Below, one piece after another: positions 1-8,555 of a stretch of 64,000 bases of DNA (within the stretch, counting starts at the first letter, position 1; the number at the start of each line of letters is the position of its first letter). Source of the DNA: an uncultured Ilumatobacter sp. (GTDB lineage Bacteria > Actinomycetota > Acidimicrobiia > Acidimicrobiales > Ilumatobacteraceae); NCBI GenBank assembly GCA_905182555.1, contig CAJJBX010000015.1, positions 31,814 to 95,813 of the forward strand. The letters are read 5' to 3'. The notes under the pieces were generated by a model, which searched no databases, had not been told where the DNA came from, and worked only from the letters and a program-made list of their open reading frames with translations. The position numbers and the translations under genes were made by a program.

Positions 1-1
1 T

Positions 2-337
2 GCGGTCGACGTCGTTGGCTCCAACATGCTTGCCAAGATCATTGCTCAGACGAAGTACCAGGGCACCGTGACGGCGTGTGGCCTCGCAGGCGGAATCGAC
101 CTGCCGAGTACGGTGATGCCGTTCATCCTGCGTGGTGTTCGGCTGCAGGGCATCGACTCGGTCATGGCGCCGCTGGCGGAGAGAGAAGCGGCATGGGCGC
201 GTCTCGCCACCGACCTGTCGAGTGACCTGCTGGCAACGATGACCGAAGTTGTTCCGATGTCCTCGCTGCCCGAACAGGGAGCGGCCATTATGGGCGGCAA
301 GACACGCGGCCGCGTGGTGGTTGACCCCAACGCCTGA
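2..337 (+). CDS. C-terminal part of an AcuI/YhdH-type NADPH-dependent acrylyl-CoA/quinone reductase (5' end outside window)
   Basis: The reading frame is open from base 2, so the gene starts upstream of the window and only about 111 residues are visible. The segment VTACGLAGGIDLPSTVMPF followed by LRGVRLQGIDSV is the typical end of the MDR-superfamily YhdH/AcuI group, which reduces acryloyl-CoA or quinones with NADPH. The usual GxxGRxxV-like end (TRGRVVVDPNA) is present, so the C-terminus is complete. The stop codon lies inside a 13-bp tandem repeat. Family assignment is confident; the substrate is not shown by the sequence. Confidence 0.85.
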   Translation, partial: AVDVVGSNMLAKIIAQTKYQGTVTACGLAGGIDLPSTVMPFILRGVRLQGIDSVMAPLAEREAAWARLATDLSSDLLATMTEVVPMSSLPEQGAAIMGGKTRGRVVVDPNA

Positions 338-380
338 CCCCAACGCCTGACCTCAACGCCTGACCTCAACGCCTGACCTC
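322..380. repeat. 13-bp tandem repeat spanning a stop codon
   Basis: Four complete copies of TGACC(C/T)CAACGCC plus a partial fifth copy run from inside the last codons of the AcuI-like gene past its TGA. The unit begins with TGA and 13 is not a multiple of three, so successive copies place a stop in each reading frame. A similar 13-bp array lies on the stop of the cytidine deaminase gene near 53.9 kb. Confidence 0.9.
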
Positions 381-419
381 GAAGCACGTGGCGACTGAAC
401 TGACACCTCGTACTTCTTG

Positions 420-1298
420 TCAGTTGGGCCCAAGTTCGGCGACGAACGTGCGGATGTCGTCGTTGTTCTGGGCGATGTCGCCGATGACCTTCACCTTGGT
501 GTGTTCGCCGCGCAATTTCGAGAGCGCATCTTGCTGATCGCCAACGTAGCCGAGCGCGAACGCGCCTTGTTGGTAGCCCATCATCTTCAAGAGGTCGTCG
601 TCGAGCGTGCGTGCGACCTCTTGGGAACAGGCCAGGTATTGGTTCTCTTCCTGACGGACCCAGCCGACTGCGTACGTGATGTTGACGCCTTGGCGGACCT
701 CGTTGCTGACGTTCGCGCCGGCGCCGTGGAGCACCTTGCCGTCGTAGAACAACACGCTGCCGCGTCGCATCGTTGCTTGTCCGCTGGCGACGTCGTGCGC
801 CGTTGCATCGTCTGTGGCCGATGTGCCGGGATGGATGTGGGTCGCGCCGTTGTCGGCGGTGAAGTCGGTGAGCGCCCACATCGTGTTGCACTGCACGTGG
901 TAGTCGGTGGGGAACTCGAAGAAGTCGAAAGCCATCTGGTCACGATGGGGCTTTTGTTTCGTTTCGCCGGGGCCGACGGAGATCAGTTGCGTGAGGTGCA
1001 ATTGCTGTGCCGTGGCATGTCCAAGAAAGTGCCGCACAGTGTCGACAACGGTGGGGTGCATCACCAACTCGCGTGATGCGGGGCACCGCTCGATGAGCGA
1101 GCCGGTCCGGCGCGTGAACTGACCGTCATACTCGTCGCGCCCAGCGTCGGAGGCCTCGACAAATGGTTCGACCTCGGTGGCAAGGCGGTCCATCAACTCC
1201 GCATCGGCAAGGTCGTCGATGATTGCATACCCGTGGACCGAGATGAACCTGCTGACCTCACCGGGGTCGGCTTCACGGTCGAAATGCTGCAGAACCAT
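420..1298 (-). CDS. phytanoyl-CoA dioxygenase (PhyH) family Fe(II)/2-oxoglutarate oxygenase
   Basis: 292-residue cytosolic protein. The iron-binding HxD motif is seen in KPHRDQMAF near residue 115, with the distal histidine in GKVLHGAGAN; a later arginine (EVRQGVNITY) is placed to bind 2-oxoglutarate. Length and motif spacing fit the PhyH family, which hydroxylates acyl-CoAs or small molecules. The ATG start at 1298 gives a normal family N-terminus. It ends facing the AcuI-like gene, and neighbours give no clear substrate. Family confident, substrate unknown. Confidence 0.85.
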   Translation of the reverse strand: MVLQHFDREADPGEVSRFISVHGYAIIDDLADAELMDRLATEVEPFVEASDAGRDEYDGQFTRRTGSLIERCPASRELVMHPTVVDTVRHFLGHATAQQLHLTQLISVGPGETKQKPHRDQMAFDFFEFPTDYHVQCNTMWALTDFTADNGATHIHPGTSATDDATAHDVASGQATMRRGSVLFYDGKVLHGAGANVSNEVRQGVNITYAVGWVRQEENQYLACSQEVARTLDDDLLKMMGYQQGAFALGYVGDQQDALSKLRGEHTKVKVIGDIAQNNDDIRTFVAELGPN

Positions 1299-1339
1299 CG
1301 CACGATGTTAGGCGCAGCCACTCGGCATATGGCTCACGT

Positions 1340-1780
1340 TCAACGCTGTGCAGGCAGGCTCGCGCTGGCGGCCCAGCCGGTGACGCCGACGATGTTGAAC
1401 ACCAGGATTCGGCTGAAGGGCTGATCCCGGTACTGCGGGTAGCGCTCGCCCAGCAGGGCGGCCAGGGCTTGCTCTCGGCCGGGGTCGTTGCCCTGCCAGC
1501 GCAACTCGGCTCGTACCCACCACAGCTGTGACCAATCGTCGCGGTCCCACTGCTCGCCAAGCAGTGTGGCCCGCGGGTCGTTCTCCAGATTCCGTTGCCG
1601 CTGGAGGTGTGCCGAGGCCTTCGGCTTGACCGTGTCGACGGGTACCCCCACGTAGCCGTACTCGTCGATCGCGTACGTAACAGGCACAGCGTCGACGCCT
1701 CGCTCGGAGTGCAGAGTGCACAGGATTCCGTGGTCGTGCGCAGCGAGGCGAGCCAGCGCGTCGTCTGGGTCGAGCTTCAT
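1340..1780 (-). CDS. PPOX-class probable F420-dependent flavin-fold protein (Rv0121 family)
   Basis: 146 residues from the ATG at 1780. The frame is open further upstream but would run through the vapC-like gene, so the internal ATG (MKLDPDDALARL) is preferred. The pattern AAHDHGILCTL, VPVTYAIDEYGYVGVPVD, then DDWSQLWWVRAELRW matches the pyridoxamine-phosphate-oxidase-like fold of the Rv0121/TIGR03668 group, which is predicted to bind F420. No substrate can be read from the sequence. It lies 70 bp downstream of the toxin gene on the same strand but is probably an independent function. Confidence 0.75.
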   Translation of the reverse strand: MKLDPDDALARLAAHDHGILCTLHSERGVDAVPVTYAIDEYGYVGVPVDTVKPKASAHLQRQRNLENDPRATLLGEQWDRDDWSQLWWVRAELRWQGNDPGREQALAALLGERYPQYRDQPFSRILVFNIVGVTGWAASASLPAQR

Positions 1781-1850
1781 TTCGTTGGGTGAGTTTTCAT
1801 GAGTTGGCAGCCAGATTGTCTGATGCGATTGTGCGGCATTGGTGTGGTGA

Positions 1851-2252
1851 TCAGGCCCCGATGACGTCGATGCCGATCTGACGTGCAGCCCGCGCCTGGC
1901 GCACGTCGAAGGTGAGCAATGTCGTGGCTGAGCCTGTCCGTCGTGCCGCTCCAAGGTGGATCGAATCGAGTGAACGACAGAGTGTTTGCTCAGCAATCAT
2001 CGCCGCTGCCGACATGGTCGTGGCATCGAGGCTGACGAGTGCGAACGCGTCGAGATCAACTGCGAAGGCCTGCCGCTGCATATCAAGCTCCTCGCCGTCG
2101 AGAAGCCTGGCCAAGTTGCGCCGCACCTCGACCTCGGTCAAACGCGATGTGACCAGCACGGGGTCGCTTTTCATCAACTCCGCGGCGACGGCTGAATCGT
2201 GTTCGTCGACATAGCGCTTGAGTAGCGCACTCGAATCGACGTAGAGCGTCAT
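1851..2252 (-). CDS. vapC: PIN-domain toxin, VapC-like ribonuclease
   Basis: 133 residues. The N-terminal MTLYVDSSALLKRY carries the first acidic residue of the PIN active site; further acidic residues appear in LTEVEVRRN, in CRSLDSIHLGAA and in LLTFDVRQARAA, giving a complete Mg-binding set. PIN toxins of this type cleave RNA until bound by their antitoxin. The ATG at 2252 overlaps the end of the antitoxin gene by four bases (ATGA), the usual antitoxin-first coupled arrangement. The longer open frame upstream is rejected because it would run through the antitoxin. Confidence 0.88.
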   Translation of the reverse strand: MTLYVDSSALLKRYVDEHDSAVAAELMKSDPVLVTSRLTEVEVRRNLARLLDGEELDMQRQAFAVDLDAFALVSLDATTMSAAAMIAEQTLCRSLDSIHLGAARRTGSATTLLTFDVRQARAARQIGIDVIGA

Positions 2253-2503
2253 CCGCGGTCTTCGGCGAGCGTTTCGACCGACGACCGTGGTGACCGGATT
2301 GGGGTTGCGTCGCCGAGTTGCGTTCGGCGGGGAGCTTCGATCCACCCCTCATCGATGCCGCGGTCAACATCGGACGTAGCGGTATACGCCACCAGCCGAG
2401 CAATCGGTCGAGACCGGTCGGTCACAATGACCTCTTCACCGTTCGAGGCACGGGCGAGATACTCCGACAAATTTGCCTTCAGCTCTCGTACTCCCACCGA
2501 CAT
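2249..2503 (-). CDS. vapB: Phd/YefM-type antitoxin (VapB partner of the adjacent PIN toxin)
   Basis: 84 residues. MSVGVRELKANLSEYLARA followed by EEVIVTDRSRPIARLV is the classic Phd/YefM N-terminal DNA-binding fold. The C-terminal tail (RSPRSSVETLAEDRG) is the expected disordered toxin-binding part. It is the first gene of a two-gene operon with the toxin, overlapping it by ATGA. An 11-bp inverted repeat sits on its start codon and is the probable autoregulatory operator. Confidence 0.88.
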   Translation of the reverse strand: MSVGVRELKANLSEYLARASNGEEVIVTDRSRPIARLVAYTATSDVDRGIDEGWIEAPRRTQLGDATPIRSPRSSVETLAEDRG

Positions 2504-2533
2504 GTGACCACATTAGCATTTGATGTAGTCACA
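2503..2533. promoter_or_regulatory. Inverted repeat on the vapB start codon, probable autoregulatory operator
   Basis: The arms TGTGACCACAT (2503-2513) and ATGTAGTCACA (2523-2533) match as an inverted repeat at 10 of 11 positions with a 9-bp spacer. The left arm touches the vapB start codon, so a bound VapBC complex would cover the start of transcription or translation. Phd/VapB antitoxins are known to bind such palindromes; binding here is inferred. Confidence 0.65.
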
Positions 2534-2555
2534 TCAAGGCCTCGCCGCGATTGCG

Positions 2556-2586
2556 GTCGCGATTGGGGTCAGACCCCAACGGCGAC
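2556..2586 (-). terminator. Hairpin with GGGGTC-A-GACCCC core after the P450 gene
   Basis: GTCGC, two unpaired bases and TTGGGGTC face GACCCCAA, two unpaired bases and GCGAC: a 17-base perfect palindrome inside a longer stem. It lies 13 bases after the P450 stop. There is no T-tract, so it is either an intrinsic terminator of the GC-rich type or a dispersed palindromic element; related cores occur near 42.58, 47.2, 52.03 and 56.68 kb. Confidence 0.5.
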
Positions 2587-2598
2587 GCAAACGTAGGA

Positions 2599-3969
2599 TT
2601 AGTCGGCGACTTCGAGGATGCGCACGGAGAGTTCGCGAGGCCCGCGAATCTGGCCAACGCTCCAGCGGGTGTCGCCAGCGAGCTCGAAGCGGGGGAAGCG
2701 CTTGATGAACTCTTCGATGGCAACCTTCAACTCGAGGCGGGCCAGGTTGGAGCCGAGGCATCGGTGGATGCCGAGACCAAACGCTGCGTGGCGATTCTCT
2801 TCGCGATCGACGATGAACGTGTCGGGATCTTCGAACTTCCTCGGGTCACGGTTGGCAGCAGGGAATGGCAGAAGCACCCAATCGTCCTTCTTCATGGGGC
2901 AGCCGTGGAAGTCGTTGTCCTTGGCGACCAACCTGGCCATTGTCACTGGTGCATATGCGCGGAGGAACTCCTCCAAGGCGAACGTCATCACCTCGGGATC
3001 ATCGAGCAGGCGCTGATGATCTTCGGGATGCTGCGCAAGGTGCCACAGCGACGAACCGATTGCCGACCATGTCGTGTCGATCCCGGCGACGAGCAACAAA
3101 ACGACCATACCGCCGACGACGGGGTCCTCGAGCTTGTTGCCATCGAGTTCGACGTTCATCAAGTAGCTCGTGAGGTCATCACGAGGATTCGCTCGATGGT
3201 CGTCGATCTGTTGTTGGATGTACACGCCGAGGTCGTCGCCGCCTTCGCGGGTTCCGGGCTCTTCGTTGATGCGTTCCAAGACGTCGTGGACGAAGGTGCG
3301 AAACAGTGCCTCGTCTTCTTCCGGGAAGCCAAGCATCCGGCCAATCACGTTCACAGGAATGTTCTGTGCGTACTGAATCGCGGCGTCGACGACGCTCTCG
3401 CCTGGGGTGATGTCGCCCATCTCGTCAAGGAGTTTCTGGCACAGGCGACGGATCTCTGGCTCCCACGGCTCGATCACCTTCGGCGCAAAGGCCGGCAGAA
3501 GGAGCCTGCGGGCCATGTTGTGGAACGGCGGATCACTGGTGATCGGCGGGGCGCCACCAATGGGAGCCGGAAGTGCGCGGTCGCCGGGGCGCCCAACGCC
3601 GACGACGACAGAGCGGCTCGTGAAGTTTTCGGTGTCGTAGGCAATTTCGGTGACGGTTTCGTCGGTGATGGGCACCCACATGCCGCCGTAGCGATCGGTG
3701 TGGGCAACTGGGCAGCCGCCTTCGCGCAACTCTTTCCACACCTGAGGTGCGTTCGGGTTGTATGCCGAATCGGCATGGTCGAAATCGGTGCGTGGGTCGG
3801 CAACGGGGCCGTAGTCGTCAGCGTCGTATGGCACTCGCTGCCAGAGGTCGGTTCCGTCCGGGCTACTGCCAATGATGAAGTCGACCGTCTCGCCGCTGCG
3901 CTCGATCGAAATGACCTTGTTGCCCGTGGCTTCGTCGATCCGGGTCGAATAGTTTGCAGTATCGGTCAT
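2599..3969 (-). CDS. cytochrome P450
   Basis: 456 residues from the ATG at 3969, two bases after the ferredoxin stop. All core P450 signatures are present: the I-helix oxygen-binding motif AGIDTTWSAIG, the K-helix ExxR (EEFLRAY), and the heme loop FGLGIHRCLGSNLARLE with the axial thiolate at about Cys404. It has no membrane anchor, so it is a soluble bacterial CYP that hydroxylates a substrate using electrons from a ferredoxin. The upstream [3Fe-4S] ferredoxin is the probable donor; a ferredoxin reductase is not adjacent. The CYP family and substrate cannot be assigned by eye. Confidence 0.93.
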   Translation of the reverse strand: MTDTANYSTRIDEATGNKVISIERSGETVDFIIGSSPDGTDLWQRVPYDADDYGPVADPRTDFDHADSAYNPNAPQVWKELREGGCPVAHTDRYGGMWVPITDETVTEIAYDTENFTSRSVVVGVGRPGDRALPAPIGGAPPITSDPPFHNMARRLLLPAFAPKVIEPWEPEIRRLCQKLLDEMGDITPGESVVDAAIQYAQNIPVNVIGRMLGFPEEDEALFRTFVHDVLERINEEPGTREGGDDLGVYIQQQIDDHRANPRDDLTSYLMNVELDGNKLEDPVVGGMVVLLLVAGIDTTWSAIGSSLWHLAQHPEDHQRLLDDPEVMTFALEEFLRAYAPVTMARLVAKDNDFHGCPMKKDDWVLLPFPAANRDPRKFEDPDTFIVDREENRHAAFGLGIHRCLGSNLARLELKVAIEEFIKRFPRFELAGDTRWSVGQIRGPRELSVRILEVAD

Positions 3970-3970
3970 G

Positions 3971-4171
3971 TCATCCGTTCTCCGTGATGGTGATCGCGTA
4001 CTCGGGGCAGTTCGACGCGGCCAGGCGGGCCTTGTCGTGCAAGTCGGCGGGCACGTCGCCCTCGACAATCAACATGGCCTGGCCATAGTCGTCGACATCA
4101 AACAATTCGGGAGCCAACGCGTAACAACGGTTGTGGCCCTGACACTTCTCTGCATCCAGGTGCACTCGCAT
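3971..4171 (-). CDS. [3Fe-4S] ferredoxin, probable redox partner of the P450
   Basis: 66 residues. Cluster ligands are Cys10, Cys16 and Cys55 in the pattern CQGHNRC ... NCPEYAI, with His13 replacing the usual second cysteine, as in P450-associated actinobacterial ferredoxins. The start at 4171 gives MRVHLDAEKCQGH, the standard family beginning; the open frame extends further upstream without similarity. It directly precedes the P450 gene, so the two form an electron-transfer operon. Confidence 0.88.
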   Translation of the reverse strand: MRVHLDAEKCQGHNRCYALAPELFDVDDYGQAMLIVEGDVPADLHDKARLAASNCPEYAITITENG

Positions 4172-4261
4172 ATCGTCCAGAGTAGGTGCCGGAGTAGGTG
4201 TGTGACGAACGCCAGGGGAACTTTTTTGCACAACGTTCCATTCCGTTGCTGAAAACAACAA

Positions 4262-4299
4262 AACCCGGCCTACGCCACCGAAGTGGAGCAGGCCGGGTT
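4262..4299 (-). terminator. Rho-independent terminator of katG
   Basis: The arms AACCCGGCCT (4262-4271) and AGGCCGGGTT (4290-4299) pair perfectly and an inner CCAC/GTGG pair closes the loop. On the minus strand, 28 bases after the katG stop, the hairpin is followed by the T-rich run TTTTGTTGTTTT. Confidence 0.85.
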
Positions 4300-4326
4300 C
4301 AGAGGCTGCAAATTAAACCGTTGTGA

Positions 4327-6483
4327 TCAGACGAGATCGAAACGGTCGGCGTCCATCACCTGTGCCCAGGCGGCGGCGAAGTCGTTGGCGAACTTTGCGC
4401 CAGCGTCATCGGCTGCATAGACATCGGCGATTGCCCGAAGGATCGAGTTCGAGCCGAACACGAGGTCGTTGCGGGTGCCAGTCCATAGCAGATCGCCACT
4501 CGTGCGATTCTTGCCTTCGAACACGTCTTCGGCGCCATCTGCAGCGGACCACTCGGTGCCCGGATCCATCAGGTTGACGAAGAAGTCGTTGCTGAGAACC
4601 CCGACCTGCCCGGTGAGTACGCCGTGGTTATCGGTGGTGACACCGAGCACACGGAGGCCGCCGACGAGTGCGGTCATTGCGGGAGCGCCGAGGCCGAGCA
4701 GATGTGCCCGGTTAACGAGCAGGTGCTCGGCAACATGGCTGGTGCCCTTGCCGAGTTGGTTCCGGAAGCCGTCGTTCTTCGGCTCAAGCCATGCGAAGGA
4801 CTCTTCGTCGGTCTGGTCTTGGGTCGCATCGCCGCGACCGGTGCTGACGTTGACAGACACGTCGTGTCCGCCAGCCTTGGCAGCGGCCTCGACAGCAGCG
4901 GCGCCACCGAGCACGATGAGGTCAGCCATTGACACGTTGACCCCGACGCTTGACTGCACGCCTTCGAGCGCGCTGAGCACACGACCGAGCTGATCGGGGC
5001 GGTTGGCTTCCCAAGCGTTCTGCGGCGAAAGGCGGAGGCGGCCGCCGTTGGCACCGCCGCGCATGTCGCTCTTGCGGTAGGTGGAGGCCGAGGCCCACGC
5101 CGTTTCGACGAGCTCGGTGATACTGAGGCCTGCCCCCATGATCGCGGCCTTGACCGTTGCCACATCGGCGTCGCTCAGTTCGGTGCCAGCGGGGATCGGA
5201 TCCTCCCAAAGCTGCTCGGGGGCGACTTCGGCGCCGAGCAGGCGAACATGTGGCCCCATGTCGCGATGGAGCAGCTTGTACCAGGCGCGAGCGAACGCAT
5301 CGTCGAGCTGCTCGGGGTTGTCACGGAAGCGCTGTGAGATGGGACCGTAGATCGGGTCCATTTTCATGGCCATGTCGGCGGTGCTCATCATTGGTGCGTG
5401 GAACACGTCAGGGCGCTGGGCGTCGGGCACGGTGCCAGCGAGTGCCGGCGCAGTCCACTGCTTGTGGCCAGCTGGGCTCTCGGTGAGCTCCCAGTCGTTG
5501 TCCATCAGCGTCTCGAGATAGTTGTTGTCCCACTTGGTTGGTGTGGAGTTCCAGGCGCCTTCGAAGCCGGACGTGGTGGTGTGGATGCCGACGCCGCTTT
5601 CGAAGTCGTTCTTCCAACCGAGCAGTTGCTGCTCCATCGGGGCGCCCTCGGGCTCGGTCTTGACGTCATCTTCCGGGCCGGCACCGTGCATCTTGCCGAA
5701 GGCATGGCCGCCTGCGACCAGCGCAACGGTCTCTTCGTCGTTCATGGCCATGCGGCCAAACGTTTCGCGGATGTCACGGCCGGACCCGATCGGGTCGGGG
5801 TTGCCGTTCGGGCCTTCGGGGTTGACGTAAATGAGGCCCATCTGCACGGCGCCGAGCGGCGCTTCGAGCTCGCGGTCACCGCTGTACCGCTGGTCATCGA
5901 GCCACACGTTCTCGGGGCCCCAGTAGACGTCTTCTTCGGGTGCCCAGACGTCTTCACGACCGCCGGCGAACCCGAAGGTCTTGAATCCCATGGACTCCAT
6001 TGCGACGTTGCCGGTGAGGAGCATCAGGTCGGCCCATGACATTTTGCGGCCGTACTTTTTCTTGATCGGCTCGAGGAGACGTCGAGCCTTGTCGAGGTTG
6101 CCGTTGTCGGGCCAGCTGTTGAGCGGAGCGAAACGCTGTTGACCAGCGCCGCCACCACCGCGACCGTCGTGGGTGCGGTAAGTGCCCGCTGAGTGCCAGG
6201 CCATGCGGACGAAGAATGGGCCGTAGTGCCCGTAGTCGGCAGGCCAGAACTCTTGAGAGTCGGTCATGAGCGCTGTGAGATCGGCTTTGACGGCGGCGAG
6301 GTCGAGGCTCTTGAACTCGGCGGCGTAGTCGAAGTCGTCACCCATTGGGTTCGAGTTCGCGGCGCCCTGATGCAGGATGTTCAGATTGAGCTGGTTGGGC
6401 CACCAGTGCTGATTGGCCGAGCTGCCGGTTGCGGTGTGCGGGCTCTGCAGCACCGGACACTTTGCCTCGTTTGTGTCGCTCAT
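4327..6483 (-). CDS. katG: bifunctional catalase-peroxidase KatG
   Basis: 718-residue heme enzyme that removes hydrogen peroxide by catalase and peroxidase reactions. Distal residues Arg93, Trp96 and His97 ([11 protein letters not shown]) and proximal His260 ([12 protein letters not shown]) are present. Tyr219 (GLIYVNPEG) and Met245 (FGRMAMND) complete the Met-Tyr-Trp adduct needed for catalase activity. Both the active N-terminal and the heme-free C-terminal domain are full length. The ATG at 6483 follows an AAGGAGC ribosome-binding site. furA lies 64 bp upstream on the same strand, the mycobacterial furA-katG arrangement, so peroxide or iron-responsive control by FurA is expected. Confidence 0.97.
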   Translation of the reverse strand: MSDTNEAKCPVLQSPHTATGSSANQHWWPNQLNLNILHQGAANSNPMGDDFDYAAEFKSLDLAAVKADLTALMTDSQEFWPADYGHYGPFFVRMAWHSAGTYRTHDGRGGGGAGQQRFAPLNSWPDNGNLDKARRLLEPIKKKYGRKMSWADLMLLTGNVAMESMGFKTFGFAGGREDVWAPEEDVYWGPENVWLDDQRYSGDRELEAPLGAVQMGLIYVNPEGPNGNPDPIGSGRDIRETFGRMAMNDEETVALVAGGHAFGKMHGAGPEDDVKTEPEGAPMEQQLLGWKNDFESGVGIHTTTSGFEGAWNSTPTKWDNNYLETLMDNDWELTESPAGHKQWTAPALAGTVPDAQRPDVFHAPMMSTADMAMKMDPIYGPISQRFRDNPEQLDDAFARAWYKLLHRDMGPHVRLLGAEVAPEQLWEDPIPAGTELSDADVATVKAAIMGAGLSITELVETAWASASTYRKSDMRGGANGGRLRLSPQNAWEANRPDQLGRVLSALEGVQSSVGVNVSMADLIVLGGAAAVEAAAKAGGHDVSVNVSTGRGDATQDQTDEESFAWLEPKNDGFRNQLGKGTSHVAEHLLVNRAHLLGLGAPAMTALVGGLRVLGVTTDNHGVLTGQVGVLSNDFFVNLMDPGTEWSAADGAEDVFEGKNRTSGDLLWTGTRNDLVFGSNSILRAIADVYAADDAGAKFANDFAAAWAQVMDADRFDLV

Positions 6484-6547
6484 GGTTTGCTCCTTGTTGT
6501 TCTTTTGGGATGTGTACGGATGAAAGCAGGTTGTTGTTCTGAGATAT

Positions 6548-6988
6548 TCAGGTCGACTCGGTGAAAGCGCGCCAGGCTTGCGGCACGTCGGGCAGCGAGT
6601 ACTTGTAGAAGACTTCGGCCTCATCGACTTCGAAGCCGTGATCGTCGTCGGCAGTCAGGCAGGGGACTTCGCCTGTTGCACAGTCGACGTCGAACATGGT
6701 TCGGCAGCTGCGGCAGATCAGGTGGTGGTGATTGTCGCCGACTCGTGTTTCGTAGCGCGCGGGTGAACCGGCTGGCTGGATCCGACGGACGAGGTTCTTG
6801 TCGACAAGCATGCCGAGCGAGTCGTAGACCGACTGGCGAGAGATCGCGCCGAGTTGCGAACGCACTGCGTCGCCTAACTGGTCGGCTGTGGCATGGGGGT
6901 GCTCGGCAACGACACGCATGATCGCAAGCCGTTGAGCAGTGACCTGCACGCCGTGTTGGCGGAGAAGTTGGATCGCTGAATCAGGCAC
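6548..6988 (-). CDS. furA: FurA-type Fur family repressor of katG
   Basis: 146 residues from the GTG at 6988, chosen because mycobacterial FurA starts at the same place (x-PDxAxxLR). The winged helix ([19 protein letters not shown]) is followed by [12 protein letters not shown] with metal-binding histidines and a single CxxC, then [10 protein letters not shown]. The second C-terminal CxxC of Zur/Fur is absent, as in mycobacterial FurA. A TTG at 7024 would give 12 extra residues, but those bases form a plausible -35 element. It is placed directly before katG and probably represses both genes until oxidised. Confidence 0.88.
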   Translation of the reverse strand: MPDSAIQLLRQHGVQVTAQRLAIMRVVAEHPHATADQLGDAVRSQLGAISRQSVYDSLGMLVDKNLVRRIQPAGSPARYETRVGDNHHHLICRSCRTMFDVDCATGEVPCLTADDDHGFEVDEAEVFYKYSLPDVPQAWRAFTEST

Positions 6989-7024
6989 AACTTCATTAGA
7001 ACACAATACTTTGGACTCTGTCAA
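6989..7024 (-). promoter_or_regulatory. Candidate furA-katG promoter giving a leaderless mRNA
   Basis: On the minus strand TTGACA (7024-7019), an 18-bp spacer and TCTAAT (7000-6995) end six bases before the GTG start of furA. This geometry predicts transcription starting at or next to the start codon, as described for mycobacterial furA. The surrounding stretch is AT-rich for this genome, as FurA sites are. Confidence 0.5.
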
Positions 7025-7106
7025 CTATTGGTATCTGTTGGTACATGTCGGTATTTGTTGATTTGCGTTTCTCGGCCTCAGATTTGACATATCTTCAGCG
7101 GAGCGT

Positions 7107-8417
7107 TCAGTTGAGGTTGTACCGGTCGGCGTCGGTGACGAAGTCGGCGTGCCCGTACATGTCGAGCAGCTCAGCAAGTCGGCGGTTGAGTCGTGCATCG
7201 ACGCGGCTTGACACCACTGGTAGGCGGAGACCTACTCGGTAGAACGCGGTCTTGAGCGCCAGAGATCCAGCAGCAACGCCTGCGGCCAGCTTCTCGCGTC
7301 GACGAAAGGTGATGCCGATTGCAGCAGCCCGTTCGGTGTCGCCGTCGAGGAAGCTTTTGATCAACACGAACTTCGAGAATCCATTCTCGAGCCATGCATG
7401 CAATCGGCCCGTGACCGACGACGTGTCGAACAGGTCGGCTTCCATTGTGCCGCGCACGAGCGCGCCACACGTTTCGTCGTCGTACCCCTCACGCAGTGAG
7501 ACGTGCCGAGCGATCAGCAGGTCGACGATCTCTTGGGGTGTTTCGCCGAGCAGGTTCTCGGGGAGGCCGAGCAGGAAGCAGCGGTATCGCGACAGTTCGA
7601 CGCTCGCGCGCTGCGCTGGCGTGAAGTCGGTCTGCCCCTTCTTGAGCAGCTGCGCCGACATCAAGAACACGCTGATCAGCCCGGCAGGCATTTGGTCGGC
7701 CTGCGGAATCGGGATGCCGTAGGTTGCAACGTCCCACTTGCCCGAATTGAGGATGTGGTAGCGGACCATCGAGTGCATGAGTCGAACCTTGGCCGCGGCC
7801 TCGAATCCCTTCCCTGACCGGTCGAGGGCACCGGGCAGGGTGGTCGCGGTGAAGAAGCTCGCCGTCTCAAAGACTCGCTTGGCAGCCGCCTCGTCGGACA
7901 ATGTTCCTGTCATCGTCATCGGGAGCGCTGCGTACTTGTTTAAGAAGGTTGCGAGAAACGCCCCGCGGATTGCGAGCGGGGTGGCCGTTGCCATCGGGAT
8001 TCGTTCAGCTCTGGCCCCTTGGGCAACCAGCGTCATGTTGACCCAGGCCGGCGTGGTCTCCATCGCGGCGATCAGATCAACGAGTTCGGGCGGTGCATCT
8101 TCAACGTTGTCGATGCCGCGTTGGCAAGCAGTTTCCAGCATTTCGACCAGATTCCGGAACCCGAGCGTGGGGATCAGCGCGGCATACGCATCAGCAATGC
8201 GGTCACCGGTCATCGTGGCATTGCGCATCGTCTCGAGCAGTTTCGGCTGGTCGAACACCCGGCGCACTGCGTCTCTGACTGCGGTGAATCGCTCGTCGTC
8301 GAGCGTTGCCTCCTCGTCGAGGCGTTCAGGCACGAGGGTGAAGTCCACCTCGCCGTAGATTTCCGGGAGGGCCGCGCGCTGCTGAGTGACGCTGTCGGCA
8401 TATGCCTGTGGATGCAT
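7107..8417 (-). CDS. MpaB/rubber-oxygenase-like (DUF2236) family protein
   Basis: 436 residues from the ATG at 8417, the only start with a good ribosome-binding site (AAGGAG). The signature VRLMHSMVRYHI, followed by WDVATYGIPIPQADQM, is that of the DUF2236 family containing latex-clearing protein and fungal MpaB, where the histidine region binds heme b. Residues in this position of characterised members support dioxygenase or oxidase chemistry. No signal peptide is seen. In-frame starts also exist at 8468, 8461-region and 8447, created by a 14-bp duplication. Substrate is unknown. Confidence 0.75.
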   Translation of the reverse strand: MHPQAYADSVTQQRAALPEIYGEVDFTLVPERLDEEATLDDERFTAVRDAVRRVFDQPKLLETMRNATMTGDRIADAYAALIPTLGFRNLVEMLETACQRGIDNVEDAPPELVDLIAAMETTPAWVNMTLVAQGARAERIPMATATPLAIRGAFLATFLNKYAALPMTMTGTLSDEAAAKRVFETASFFTATTLPGALDRSGKGFEAAAKVRLMHSMVRYHILNSGKWDVATYGIPIPQADQMPAGLISVFLMSAQLLKKGQTDFTPAQRASVELSRYRCFLLGLPENLLGETPQEIVDLLIARHVSLREGYDDETCGALVRGTMEADLFDTSSVTGRLHAWLENGFSKFVLIKSFLDGDTERAAAIGITFRRREKLAAGVAAGSLALKTAFYRVGLRLPVVSSRVDARLNRRLAELLDMYGHADFVTDADRYNLN

Positions 8418-8433
8418 TTTGGTATCTACTCCT

Positions 8434-8461
8434 TGGTTCGCGTTCATTGGTTCGCGTTCAT
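8434..8461. repeat. 14-bp tandem duplication at the 5' end of the MpaB-like gene
   Basis: On the minus strand ATGAACGCGAACCA occurs twice in tandem, immediately before the ribosome-binding site of the MpaB-like gene. Each copy supplies an ATG, so the annotated start of this gene may differ between related strains. Confidence 0.85.
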
Positions 8462-8555
8462 TGTTCACTCAACCAGGTTTCACCGTAGGCCAGTAGGGCT
8501 TGCACTCAGTGCTCGCGCCGCCGCAGGAGGAGGAGGTGGTTATTCTCGCCGGCAT

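Noticed and set aside
2551..3987. 478-codon open frame antisense to the P450 gene
   Set aside because: Covers the whole P450 gene in mirror phase; the P450 motifs on the minus strand are unambiguous and the antisense translation has no domain.
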